Assembly (NCBI GenBank): GCA_012845835.1
Contig: JABAKD010000028.1
Location: 9,951,689 to 10,015,688 of the forward strand
Length of the DNA stretch: 64,000 bases
Direction of reading: 5' to 3'
Source of the DNA: Undaria pinnatifida
Taxonomy: Eukaryota > Sar > Phaeophyceae > Laminariales > Alariaceae
This document shows positions 41,664-52,330 of the stretch, one piece after another; within the stretch, counting starts at the first letter, position 1; every line of letters starts with the position of its first letter. A program made the translations under genes and the position numbers. A model generated the notes under the pieces. It saw only the letters and a list, made by a program, of their open reading frames with translations. It was not told where the DNA came from and ran no database searches.

Positions 41664-42063
41664 TTCAAATCGTGTTGTCGCTCGTTGACGACCATAGCCA
41701 GAATCGGGTCATAGTGTGGTTCACCCGCTCAACGCCTCCGTTACAGCTGAGATTATTGGAGCTTGTAGCAAACTTGCGCACGCCCAACAGCTGATGTACA
41801 GCTTGTGAAAGCTTAGAGCAGAACTTCAGGCCGTTGTCCGAGGGTATGGTGCGCGGGTACCCCCACGAGGGAATGTGTTGGGTCACCAGGACATTGGCTG
41901 TACCCTTCACGGTAAACTCAGCGGCAATGGCGGGGAACATGTCGGCCCGACGACGTAAGCGATCGGTGAACATCAAGATGTAGGCGTCGCCTCGTGGCGT
42001 AACTGGAAGGGGGCCGAAGTAGTCAACACTCATGGCGACACCTGGACCTTTCGGTAGAGGCAT
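41501..42063 (-). pseudogene. integrase catalytic core, DD35E intact (element 4)
   Basis: The frame reads MPLPKGPGVAMSVDYFGPLP, ILMFTDRLRRRADMFPAIAA, TIPSDNGLKFCSKLSQAVHQ and NLSCNGGVERVNHTM. The catalytic triad is complete: Asp of VDYFG, Asp of SDNGL and Glu of GGVER, with exactly 35 residues between the second and third. After VNHTM a frame change near 41,690 separates it from the C-terminal frame. The first half could still fold, but the polyprotein is broken here. Confidence 0.9.
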
Positions 42064-42075
42064 GGAGATTATTGG

Positions 42076-42300
42076 TCAGCGGACAGTCAGCCGTAGGGTT
42101 TTCCGTGCTTGAGATTTAAGGCTGTGGCGAAGCCACCACCGGGTGCACGCATTCATGCCAATCGACCGATAAAACCGCTCCAGCACGTGCAACGTGCGCG
42201 TGGGGCCAACGTGGCAAGAGGCCGTCGACTGACAAGCTTGCATGATCCAAGGGCGCATGAGCACGGGCACGTAGATGCGAACCGGCTCGTGGTTTAGTAA
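42076..42300 (-). pseudogene. integrase zinc-binding region (element 4)
   Basis: The frame carries PVLMRPWIMQACQSTASCHV, then HVLERFYRSIGMNACTRWWL and RHSLKSQARK. The layout fits the H-H-C-C module: two His around CHVGPTRTLH and a C-x-x-C position. The Cys pair reads S-x-x-S (HSLKSQ), so zinc binding is probably lost. Confidence 0.75.
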
Positions 42301-43271
42301 GCAAGCGGTTCGCCCCACAGAGTTGGGTTTGTAAGACCTTGACGGCGGCGGTGTCGGGTTACGGACGAGCAGGACGATGTCGTCGTCGGTTGTATGTAAT
42401 CGGCCTTTACCCGCAGCTCCTGGATGTCTGAGAGGGAGGGACGCTTGTGCGAGGGGTAGCACGCCAAAACGTCGGGCGGCAGGACCGACGGCCGGCCGGT
42501 AGATATATAAAGCATCACGGCGTAGTACGTCGGCCCAGCGTGCTGCTCTCGATTCCAATCGGTATGTGGATAACGGGCGACGGAATCAGCGAGCCGCAAT
42601 TCAGCAGCGTCGCCGAGGGCATCCGACCCTGTCGGTGCAGTCGGCATGTCACCAGAAGAAGGTGTGAGCCGTAAGAGAGGAATTCCCATAGGTTCTGCGT
42701 GGTCGCGGTCAGGCGGAAGTGGCACCGTGCGGACCGGCGAGTCGGCAAGAGCAGGGATCACGGCGGCGGGCTGAGCTTGCCGCGACCGTGAGGCTCGCGG
42801 CGGGGTGGTAACTCGCCTGAAAGATGGTCGAGGGGCCCCGCCGGGCCCGAAACCGTAGTCGACAGCAGGGGATGCAATACCAGCTGCTGTTGTTGAACGC
42901 CGGCGCATCCAAGTGTAGACGCGGTCTGAATACTGCGTCATCGTCTGGGACGCCGGAAAGCCAGGCGAGTTCGAGACGGAGGCGGTCGGGTCCGCGGGCT
43001 CGACCGAGTCAATCTCCTGTACCGAGCTCCGGGAAGGAGTCGGTTGGACGACGGACGTCGTGGTAGCCGAGGCTCCTGCGGAGGCCTCGCTGACCGCGGT
43101 GGGTGCAGCAAAACCCGAAGCAAAATCGTTGTCGGCTGTACGCGAGGCCCACCCGCGGCCGGGAGAGCCATCGACGGTGGCGACGGATGCAGAAACACGA
43201 GCGAGGAATCTCCTGGAAGGACCCGAAACGTCGTCAAGCCTCATACGGGCCCGTGTGCGCGAAAGACGCAA
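42294..43271 (-). CDS. 325-residue linker between RNase H and integrase (element 4)
   Basis: One uninterrupted frame rich in Ser, Pro, Ala, Thr and Arg. It has three parts: a start with RMRLDDVSGPSRRFLARVSA; a variable, probably disordered middle; and a conserved end, GSDALGDAAELRLADSVARY, QHAGPTYYAVMLYISTGRPS, DVLACYPSHKRPSLSDIQEL. The end part is shared with elements 1-3 and probably forms the N-terminal domain leading into the zinc region. Usual Ty3 linkers are far shorter. As part of pol it would be a spacer or an added functional domain; no known fold was recognised. Confidence 0.78.
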   Translation of the reverse strand: MRLSRTRARMRLDDVSGPSRRFLARVSASVATVDGSPGRGWASRTADNDFASGFAAPTAVSEASAGASATTTSVVQPTPSRSSVQEIDSVEPADPTASVSNSPGFPASQTMTQYSDRVYTWMRRRSTTAAGIASPAVDYGFGPGGAPRPSFRRVTTPPRASRSRQAQPAAVIPALADSPVRTVPLPPDRDHAEPMGIPLLRLTPSSGDMPTAPTGSDALGDAAELRLADSVARYPHTDWNREQHAGPTYYAVMLYISTGRPSVLPPDVLACYPSHKRPSLSDIQELRVKADYIQPTTTSSCSSVTRHRRRQGLTNPTLWGEPLAY

Positions 43272-43905
43272 ACGTTAGCAGGGGTGAAAGGGAGCCCACC
43301 CAAGGCATTACCTTCGGTGCGGGGCATAATCCCGTCCAAGCCGACACCCGGAATCGGAGAGGAAGAATTGTGCAGCCCGCAAGCCCTTATGGAGTATATG
43401 CCACCATCCTTAACAGGGGTTAGACTCGTCGAACCATTTCGATCATGTTCCGTGGCAGGCTCGGGCATGCGAGACAGGAAGTCGGCGTTGCCGTTCGGGC
43501 TTCCTTGGCGGTACTCGAGTGTGTAGTTAAACGCCGTGAGGAACTTGAGCCATCTCTGGACTCGGGCGGTGTGGTCCCCCAATTTTCCTATGCTTTCCAG
43601 TGCCTTGTGGTCAGAGAATATACGGAACTTGGTGCCACAAGCGTAGCCGCGGAAGCGTTTGAGAGCCCAAACCATGCTGCCAGCCTCCAAATCAAGAGGA
43701 GTCCAATGTCTTTCCGAGTCGAGCGTGGCTCGGCTAATGTACGCGATGGATTTTATGGGGCCGTCCGCCTGCTCCTGTTCGAGAGCGGCGCCGAACCCGT
43801 CAATGAAAGCGTCGCAATACACGTAGAACGGGCGTGAGCCGTCGGCGACGGCGTCCCAATCGGGCAAAAGCAGGGCCGGCGGGGTCGCGAGCTCCACCGA
43901 GATAT
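43241..43905 (-). CDS. RNase H domain (element 4), catalytic residues intact
   Basis: A 218-residue frame in the Ty3/gypsy RNase H pattern: DWDAVADGSRPFYVYCDAFI, AYISRATLDSERHWTPLDLE, GTKFRIFSDHKALESIGKLG, TAFNYTLEYRQGSPNGNADF, LSRMPEPATEHDRNG. The four acidic residues are all present: Asp in YCDAF, Glu in LDLEAG, Asp in FSDHKAL and Asp in NADFLSR. It degrades the RNA of the RNA-DNA hybrid during reverse transcription. It follows the thumb of the reverse transcriptase with a frame change and overlaps the linker frame at its end. Confidence 0.9.
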
Positions 43906-43906
43906 C

Positions 43907-44960
43907 TCAAACCAACTTCTCCATGGCAAGCGCGAATGCGAACATAACCCCCTTCCGGAGAAGCGCGTTAATCGGGCGAAGCTTCCTCGATAAGTCGGGG
44001 GGAAAATTGCAGTAATAGTTGACACCACCCATGAGTGCGCGCAACTGCTTAACGTCTGAGGGCATCGGTGTATTGGTCAATGCCGACAAGTCTTCTTCGC
44101 TTGGGCGTAGACCTGCCGGGGAAATGGAGTGGCCAAGAAAGTGCGCATCGGTGGTACCCAATCGCGCCTTCGAAGGGGAAGGCTTGAGATTATGCTTTCG
44201 AAGGCGCTCAAAGGGGGAGCGAATCGTCCGAACATGCGCTACCGAGTCGGAATCGAACACGATATATCGTCGAGGTTTGTTGCCACCTGTTTCAAGTCCT
44301 TCGTCACCTCATCGATTGCCTTGACGCACCACCCAGGCGAGGCGCTGCTGCCCTGAGGTATAACGAGCCACTCGTAGAGGCCTGTGGGTGTGCAGAACGC
44401 TGTAAAGGGAACTGTGTCCTTGTGTGCCGTTATCTGGTGGAACGAGGAAAAACAAGTCGAAAATGGAAAACACCCGTGATGAGCCTAAGGAGTCCAGGAA
44501 TTGGTCCACGCGGGTAATCGGCAGTTGGCTAAGCTTGCTAATTTGGTTGAGCTTCTTGTAGAGTCGAACAAGGAAACACCCGACCTGAGTCTAAGGAGTC
44601 CAGGACCTGGTCCACGCGGGGGATCGGTAGTTGGCTAAGCTTGCTAATTTGATTGAGCTTCTTGTAGTTCACCGTGATCCTCACGCTGCCAGATTTCTTA
44701 GGGATGACCACCAGCGGGCTCGAATACGGTGAAATCGAGTGCTGGATCAGCCCAGCCGCGAGGTACTGGTTAAGGGTCGCGTCCACTTCTTTGGCCAGTA
44801 TAGGGTATATGCGATGGGGCCGTGAAGCGACCGGAGCGCTGCTTTCCGGGACCGAGATTTCGAAGGGCATCAAGGAACAAGACCCAAAGTCCGTCTTCGA
44901 GGTGGAGAACACGTCAGGAACGTCGCAAAGCACATCACCCGATTGCTCGATGGCTGGGGG
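43907..44960 (-). pseudogene. reverse transcriptase (element 4), broken by duplication and frameshift
   Basis: The fingers are well preserved: KTDFGSCSLMPFEISVPESS, APVASRPHRIYPILAKEVDA, LNQYLAAGLIQHSISPYSSP, LVVIPKKSGSVRITVNYKKL, then QLPIPRVDQVLDSLDSGRVF. A 106-bp tandem duplication (44,456-44,561 and 44,562-44,667) then repeats the KLNQISKL...FSIFDL coding part out of frame. At the catalytic box (about 44,270) the codons read NLDD and are followed by a single-base loss before VFDSD. Palm and thumb follow (HNLKPSPSKARLGTTDAHFL, GHSISPAGLRPSEEDL, LRALMGGVNYYCNFPPDLSR). Confidence 0.9.
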
Positions 44961-45400
44961 GTCCCAGCCAGGGTCATGTATATCGAACGCGATATCCCGT
45001 AGGTGTGGCGGGAGTTGGGCCCAGACACGTAAAAACGCAGAACGCTGGGCTGGGGATCAATCGGTCCATTAGCGCCGGCGAGGGCGACGGCATGGCGGGA
45101 GCTGCCACCTCCGTGTCAGGTGAGCGTGCGACCGCAGACCTGACTGTCCAAAGTCTGGCCAAGGTGGGGCCCAGCGTGGGGGGGGTGTTGCAAGGCACCT
45201 AGCGGGACACGCAACAGTGGGGCCCCGGCGACCCCGACAAGGTCGCCTAGATCGAGGTCTGCGCCACCTGTTAGGAGAAGCACCTGTCGCCCTAAAAAAA
45301 CGAAGTGCTTCTGTCCCGAAAGAACGTCCGGCTGCAGCAGTATGTTGACAAAGTAGTGTCTTGTTAGCGCAGATGAGCCGTTAGTGCGCACCAAGTTGGC
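44961..45400 (-). pseudogene. pre-reverse-transcriptase region (element 4)
   Basis: The frame carries LVRTNGSSALTRHYFVNILL, QPDVLSGQKHFVFLGRQVLL and LTGGADLDLGDLVGVAGAPL. The position suggests the protease-to-reverse-transcriptase spacer, but no D[ST]G protease motif is visible. No relative was found in elements 1-3, so the assignment rests on context. Confidence 0.45.
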
Positions 45401-45524
45401 CCCGAGCAGCTGGGGCTCGTCCGAGAAGGCGACACCTGTGTAGTGCCATCATAGAGGAGGCGGAAACCACTGTTCGTAGCTGCGGGGTCGACGGCATAAA
45501 CCGCTACGACTGTTGTGCCGTGTT

Positions 45525-45815
45525 CGGCAGGTCGCATGAAGGGTGAACTGCATCCTTCCAAGAACCGCTCGTAAGACGGACTTCGGCACCTTGCGCCTAC
45601 TTTCTTGCGTATGGATGACAGCGCCGGTGAGTTATACTTTGTTTTCTGGTGTGGCAACTCCAGAGACAACAATGATGGGTATTATTATTAAATATGTAAC
45701 TACCTCGTGGGTGCCTTACCATATTCACACAACGTGGAGCGATCATTCCCCTTGTGCGGAGTTAGGGTTCTCTACCCCGCACAATACGATCTAATCGACA
45801 ACCATCATGGTGACC
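45525..45815. repeat. dispersed repeat F, copy 2
   Basis: Counterpart of 37,876-38,165. It lies next to the upstream end of element 4, whereas the first copy stands alone, so it may be an independent repeat or the 5' flank of the element 4 family. Confidence 0.88.
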
Positions 45816-46909
45816 GCCCAAACAAAAACACGGTACCCTGGTTGTTCAGCTCACGCAGTGATTGGCATGTTTTACAGCGTCGCTGCCAACCAACGCCAAC
45901 CCCAATAATATACATATAATGTTTTACTGCGTCTCGGTGCCAACCGAGGCCAACTATTATATGTGTAATTTAAGGGCGGGGGAGGAGGGGGCGGGGGAGG
46001 GGTCAATTTGAACTTGAAGACCATGTCGTAAAGAAATGAAACGAAAATATTATGATGAATTCATCCTCCGTTTCTGTGGCGTCCCGCATGACCCCTCATC
46101 GCGCGCCCTTTCTTTGAAGGAACCTGCACGACCTGTGGTGTTGCTTCGCCGGGACCTTACTGATACAGACAGTCTGATACGCTTCTTCCTACAGTTTTCC
46201 TGCCGTCATAGCCCATAGATTGGGTCCGTCCACTAAACCACCGTTTTTCCACTTACTACTTGACCCGCACTTCACGGACAAGTGGAGACTTCCGCAAGAA
46301 AAATGGTTTTATATAGTGCGATTTCCCTTTGAATTATAAGAATACGTAGCGGCGTACTTGTGACATGCATGTGTACTGAAGTATCCAGTCGACAATTGGC
46401 CACCAACAACTCCATATTAATCCGGATGCCCGTGGTTCATTTTGGTCCATTCTTTGCGGCACAGCAAGTATTTAATGACGATTTTGGTATTGTGCGTGGT
46501 GAGATGTTGGTGCAGAAGCTCTATTATTGCGCTCTTCTATAATAATAATACCTGGGTGGTTGATAATATGTTATAGACGTTGACTGCCTGGCGCACTACG
46601 CCCACAGCAGGAAAGCACGACACATTTATTTGACCTTCTTTGCTTACAAGCAGAGGTATCGTACCACTTCGAATATGTCGGACCGGTACAGTACATCACA
46701 AGACGCCTACTAAAATGATCAGAAACGAGAAACGGATCGCTGATATTGGTACAAGGATAAAATTCGGCAGCCGTTGTTATGCTGAAATAAGAAGAGGTGT
46801 AGGACGCACCCCTCTCCGATAGATACCAGAAACGAGCGTGGGCCAGTGTTTCCTTTTCTTTTTAGAACATACAGATTATAATCTGTGCTAAGAGACATAA
46901 TATACCCAA
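45816..46909. other. no gene recognised
   Basis: A short pair of related segments (TGTTTTACAGCGTCGCTGCC near 45,870 and TGTTTTACTGCGTCTCGGTG near 45,919) lies at the left. Nothing else is supportable. Confidence 0.5.
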
Positions 46910-47388
46910 AACCGTCAGATTTATCCCCTTGAAGGATTTATAGTTTTCACGCACAAATTGAGCTGCCCCGCCCTCCCCCCCCCCCCCCCCCCCCCGCCTT
47001 CCCTCCTCCCTTCCAACCCCGCCCCCTTTTGATCAAAACCAGGCCCCCACGTCCTTCAAAACGCCGCCCTCCCCTCACGGTTATTCGGCTTACAGGATTT
47101 ACTTGATAAACAGATGCATTTCCTTCCACAGCTAGCTGTCAGATTTTGTCCCCCTCAGAAACGTTTTTTTTTATAGTTTCCGCGCACAGACTGACTAGCA
47201 TCACCCTGCTGACCCTGACAGCTACACTTGTAGTTGCAAGGGGAGTCGCCAAGCTATATCCTTAATAATGAGGACACACAACAACCCGTAATACGCGCGA
47301 TCGGAGTATCACACACAGCTTGCAAAGATGAGTTTCGACAAAATATTCGATCTCACAGCTGGAGTGTATCTTCATTTTTTATAATATA
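46910..47388 (-). repeat. R1 repeat, reverse orientation
   Basis: Reverse complement of the R1 unit with a run of more than 20 C (the G tract of the other strand) near 46,974-46,995, CCCCCACGTCCTTCAAAACG, GTTTCCGCGCACAGACTGAC and the head ending CTCACAGCTGGAGTGTATCT. Confidence 0.9.
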
Positions 47389-48549
47389 CTCCGGTAATAG
47401 TCTATACCTGGCCATGGGAGCACAAGAAAAAAACTTATCCCCACACTTACTTACTTTTTTTTAAAGCAGCGGGGGGGGTGCTAAAACCGCGTAAAATAAA
47501 GTTAGGAAAAAATGTAATTTTCTCGATTCGCACAGAAATCACAACGCTCCGCCGGTCGTTTTCTCTTTTTGTGTGCTCTGCTCCCCTGGCCTGCTGTAAA
47601 CATATCATCAGCCTGCATCAGCTATTAAAATGAAAGGAAGGGTTGCGTGCGCGGGTGCGTGGTTTTCAGATAGAAACGGAACACAAGTCCCTTGCCGATC
47701 CCAGATCGGTTGTTATTTTTCTTTTCGTGTCTCAATCGATGTAATAAATAAAAAGTCAGCTGTGATGATGATGAGGTATCGAGACTTTCATCGCTCAGTT
47801 TTATCATTGATTGGTCTCTAAATCTTCTGTACGGCAGGCTATATACTCCGGAGTATTGATTATATACACGTCGGTGGTGCCACACGGTCAAGCAGGTACA
47901 TAGATAGTTCTATTTAATAATATAATAATAGAAGAGTAAATACTCAAGACAACAAGAAAAAAAAGCAGAAGGATCGCGTGTTCCGAATACTACAACCCAT
48001 ATATATGGCATGTAGTATATCTAGTATCACAAGATACAACAACAGAGCAGCAGCAACGTGTGATAAGACGCGTAGTTTAACGAAATGAAAACAACATCTA
48101 AATGAAGCAGCGCGACAGACGGCCGACGGACCCCATGTCGGGCAAGAAGAGAGGCTACGATATAGAAACAACAGGCGTCGTCACAAGCACCACATAGACT
48201 AAACAAATAACCCAGGATACCGGGAAAACCCTTCGTAGTTACCAGGTAGGAACTAAGCAGAAGATACGAAGAAATCCCGCGATAATTCTCGTGCTCGCGC
48301 TGTGCTCATGTATGCGTGGTACCATTATTAGACTATATACCATGTAGTATACAACAGCAGAAGCAACGACAGTGTGACAACCTCTGGGCTGTACGTATAC
48401 TGCTGTAGTGTGACTGGTAACACTGGAGGAAGCGTGACAGACAGTGCACGAAATACGAGTGTGACAGATACCTGGCAGGCGACAAAGAAGTCTAGGATTC
48501 CCCGTTACCCAACGAGTTTTTTTGGCACAAGGTACACAGCAGTGGGTGG
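47389..48549. other. no gene recognised
   Basis: AT-rich, with several pieces of low complexity. No frame or RNA gene is supported. Confidence 0.5.
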
Positions 48550-49020
48550 GCTTGGACAAAGATACGCTGCAACCCCGACGAACGTTTGTATGAACCCAGA
48601 CCTGTCTGTTTCCTGGTAGAAGAGAGACACCTTGAGAGTTGTGCTTATTATCCGAGCGTTGTACCGTTCCGACTTGCCGCGTGAAACGTGGTGTCGGACA
48701 GACAGGTACAGACGTCGGGGACAAACACAACGGGTGGTGCTACATACAACACCCGAGTTGTAGGTGCTTTTCGCAAGTGTGGGAGAAAAAAAACAGATAC
48801 GTACCTGGTGCCCATAAAATATCAGAAAAGTGGGCATGCGACTCGGACAAAGATACGCAGGAACTACGATGATTGTTCGAACGAATACAGGCGAGTGTTG
48901 CGAGATGTGCCATATCGAAAGGGGCGCCTTCAATTTTCCGTGCTAATCCGAGTATTGTATTGGGCCAATTTGGGACGTGAAACATGGCGTCGGACGCGCA
49001 GCAGACGGACGTGAGCTTTT
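48550..49020. repeat. diverged direct duplication, offset about 290 bp
   Basis: Shared islands in the same order: GGACAAAGATACGC (near 48,553 and 48,845), AATCCGAG/TATCCGAGCGTTGTA and GGGACGTGAAACATGGCGTC/GCGTGAAACGTGGTGTCGGA. Identity between islands is low. Confidence 0.55.
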
Positions 49021-50213
49021 CGAATGAGTGTGTGTGTGCGATTTTTGTTCTAGCACCAAAATTATACTTCAATCTGCTATATCATGAACGGGTGGGCATC
49101 ATCTGATCTGTGATACCTCGTACATAATAGTCTAGATATACTAATAATATAGACTAATCTAGTACATATAGATAGATGCATGTATGTGTGGTATGCCATA
49201 GATCCGCCGGCCTCGCACAGACCTGTAGCTAGCAGATGTAGTGCTGTAGACTCTGGGAGGTGCTCTAACAATTCGAAGTTGAGGTGGCTTGGTAACGTTT
49301 CCGCACAGGGACCCTAGGAGTGCCGCTCGGTACGAGTTGCTACATCGTACTGCGCGGAAGTGCTGCACTGGTACGAAAATCGTAATACGTTTAGTCTAGC
49401 GCATTAGAAGTAGTCTAGACAATACGTATTAAGAATAGTTGATATTGCCGAATTGTATCTCGCCATGCTGCCTGCTACTGGCGGGGGGATGGCGCTCTAA
49501 CGTCCCCTCCTTCGCTAGGAAGGTTGCAAGTTTTCAATTGCAAAGCGCTTTCGAAGTTTTTATCACGACCCCCGCGAAGACCTTGAGGGCGAGGTGTGAC
49601 GTGTAGGCAACACCTCATTCGACTGGAGCGACCCGCGCAGTTGTCCAGACTAAACACGAGAAGAACGAAAAAAAAGTGAGTGGCCAACAAAACAAGTGGC
49701 ATGGAGGAAAGATATGATCACTCGTTCGTGTATACGAAGGTCGTGGCTCTTTATGGGTCCAAGAGATAGCACCACCACGTACGGCTGTGATGCGGTATGT
49801 ATATTATTATGGCGTGGAGGAGGAGGGTGGAGCTACTCCACTAAAACATTATATCCTTACTTAGTCTAATGATTGATAGACTACGAAACTAGGGTTAGAG
49901 TTAGGCATAGGTATTGTTTTTAGTAGGTGAAACTGGGCTTCGACCCCCGCGGTTAACGACACGTTACAACAACTACTGTAGCAGTAAGTAGTCACAAGAA
50001 GGGGGGGCAGTGGCCACCGGTTGGGGCTGCCTCTCACAAACACACCACAACCAAGAACCGAACAAAGTAAATGGAAACGTTTCGTGAACCCATCTATTTG
50101 CAAAATCGACAGGTAATGACGCTAATCCCCATTCCTTTTCTGCTTGATGTCATCTCTCGTATACACAATCCTCCTCCCCTGCCGGTCGGGACTTGATGGT
50201 TAATCTCGGGCAG
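49021..50213. other. no gene recognised upstream of exon D
   Basis: No first exon or signal peptide was identified. The last 60 nt end in TTAATCTCGGGCAG, a possible 3' splice site. Confidence 0.5.
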
Positions 50214-50429
50214 TGACAACATCAAACACCACCTGCAGCAACGGCCTTGTCGGCCTCGAGAACGGCGACGGCACCGTCTGCTGCGTCTCCGGCTGCGAAC
50301 CGTGCGGCGGGAGCAAGTGTGCAGGCACCCCCGGGTTGTCGTCCGATGACTGCTGCGCTGGTACGATCGAGGCAAACGGACAACTTTGCTCCGACACCAA
50401 CGCCGCTCCGTGCGTGTTGGACACTGCAC
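50214..50429 (+). CDS. 10-Cys module exon D (phase 1-1)
   Basis: A 216-nt exon candidate between ...CTCGGGCAG and GTGAGT. It encodes TSNTTCSNGLVGLENGDGTV, then CCVSGCEPCGGSKC, SSDDCCAGTIEANGQLCSD and AAPCVLD, the ten-Cys module of exons A-C. It is closest to exon A (LVGLEN, DDCC-TIEANGQLCS), and at DNA level the two are clearly related. Both ends are phase 1. Neither a start nor a partner exon was found within several kb, so it belongs to another gene of the family or is an orphan copy. The antisense strand is open here too, as at exon A. Confidence 0.62.
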
Positions 50430-51429
50430 GTGAGTTATTTCGAGCGTTTCTCTTACTGAGGTATATTTGTCGCGGGGCGTATGTATGCGTGTAGTTCACA
50501 TGTGGATCGAATCTGTTATTTCGTGAGATGCAATCCACAAAAATAACGGGTCCTTCGTTTGTTGCACGGCCTCAAAGCAATACACGTTGCGCCTGGTTGC
50601 GCGGGCGGAAGTTCCCACCCAAGACATCTTCCGCTACATAGTCGCCGATTGACGTCCACTTTACCCCCTCCCGTCATGATTCCACTATTGTAATTAAACG
50701 TCTATCCCAACCAAGACGGCACCAACTGCCCAGGTGTCCATCTTACGGTCGATGGTGTTGATGTGCTTTTCCAGACACACCACACTCAACCGAAATACCC
50801 CAGGAACTCCCAACGCCAGATGTACCAAGTCCGTGAGGATATGCATTATTGCAAGTAATTTGCATCAAGCTCCTGTGCGCCTGAGACACCGCCAGTGACT
50901 GAATAAGTCCACACAACAAAACTAGACTAAGCATTTATTTTTTGTAGGTGAGGCCAGCGATAAGCAGGATTGCTCTTGGTCCTCCATGTCTTAAATCAAC
51001 GGAAAATGCTTCCCCCTGTGTACTTGGCGAGCTCGGGAGCACCTGATGTAACTATAGAAGCCGACACTCGACCGCAATACTGATCAAAAACCGAACATAC
51101 ATGTGTAACGAAGGCCTAAATTAGACAGCCCCGCCTCACAGAAGAAGCATCTACATCTACAGGGGGAAAATACGGGAAAGCCCCTGGCAGGGTGGAGATC
51201 GAGTAACTATTAATGATAGTCGCAACAGAGCGTATGAAGCTCGGGACGGAGATGACACACTACTAGCAGGATACTATTTTTCCTCAAGGTTCGAGGGCGC
51301 CCAGGACGACAGCAGCAGCAGCAGCTAGCAGTAGTATGAAGCTAGTGGGTGAGACCAACCTGAGCAGCGGCCCATGCACGGCAGAAGCTCGTCATCCGTC
51401 CTTTTATTACAACGAAACTTCGAGTGACT
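50430..51429. other. no gene recognised
   Basis: It begins with the donor GTGAGT of exon D. A short CAG-rich run lies at about 51,310-51,330. Confidence 0.5.
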
Positions 51430-51482
51430 ATCAAAAACACTTTCATAGCTGGAGTGTATTTTCATTTTTTATAATATATATG
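51430..51482 (-). repeat. R1 head end, small fragment
   Basis: It carries TAGCTGGAGTGTATTTTCAT and TTTATAATATAT, the start of an R1 head in reverse. Confidence 0.6.
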
Positions 51483-51634
51483 GTAATAATCTGGCCCTTT
51501 AATTTCAGGTTGTTTCATTTATTTGCAGTTGGTTGATCCTGATCTGCTGAGGTATCCTTGCGATTTCTCTACAACAGATATGTTATAAAAATAAGAAATC
51601 GTCGAACTCACGGCTGGCGTCCTTGAAAAAAAAA

Positions 51635-52330
51635 TAATAAAATACACTCCAGCTGTGAGATCGAATATTTCGTCGACCTAATATTGGCAAGCTTTGTGAC
51701 GTACAGTAGTACTCCGATCGCTTGTATTACTGGAAGTAGAAGTGTGTCCTCATTGAGGATATACACAGCAGCAGCAGGTCGGCGACTCCCCTTAGAGCTT
51801 GTACCAGGGTGTAGCTGGTACCAGGGTCAACATGGTGATGTTAATCAATGTGTGCACGGAAACTATGAAACCCGTTTTTGAGAGGGACAAAATCTGACGG
51901 CTAGCGGCTGTGGAATGCACCATTTCATTGTTGTGTGTATCCTGTAGTAGTAGTAGTCGCATGACCGATGAGGGGAGGGGGACGGGTATAGGGGGGATGG
52001 GTCGCATAAATGAATAGGGGCTTACTGCGCGCGTATTATAATAGTTAGTGCTAGAAGGTGATGGTGGGGGCGGGGGGGAAAGGAGGGGGGGGGTAATTGA
52101 CCTTGAAGACCATATAAATGAATTGGAGCTACTGCATGGGTGGAAAAGTAAAGAGAATATATCAGTGTTTATTAACTCTGGCGGATTTAACTCTGGTGGA
52201 TTTAACTTTGGCGGATTTTGATTTTTGGTTGGGCGAAGGGGGAGGAAGGGGGGAGGGGGGGGGGGGGGGGGGGGTGTTAGGAGGGGGGGGTGACGGGGGT
52301 GGAGGGGGGTAAAATATGCTGTCTGCATGC
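51635..52330 (+). repeat. R1 repeat, head and G-tract tail
   Basis: Head (ATACACTCCAGCTGTGAGAT, CTCATTGAGGATATAC, GTCGGCGACTCCCCTTAG) and tail units, with G runs at 52,063-52,095 and 52,230-52,305. A 15-bp triplicate GGCGGATTT-AACT-TGGTGG lies at 52,180-52,225. Confidence 0.88.

Larger units (their letters stand above)
40080..45400 (-). mobile_element. Ty3/gypsy element 4, best preserved pol
   Basis: Minus-strand order from 45.4 kb downwards: pre-reverse-transcriptase region, reverse transcriptase, RNase H, a 325-residue linker, integrase with intact DD35E, chromodomain, then an extension interrupted by a MITE, then the 3' LTR. The long frames show that it is younger than elements 1-3, but the reverse transcriptase carries a frameshifting duplication and a frameshift at its catalytic box. 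No gag is visible upstream. Confidence 0.9.
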
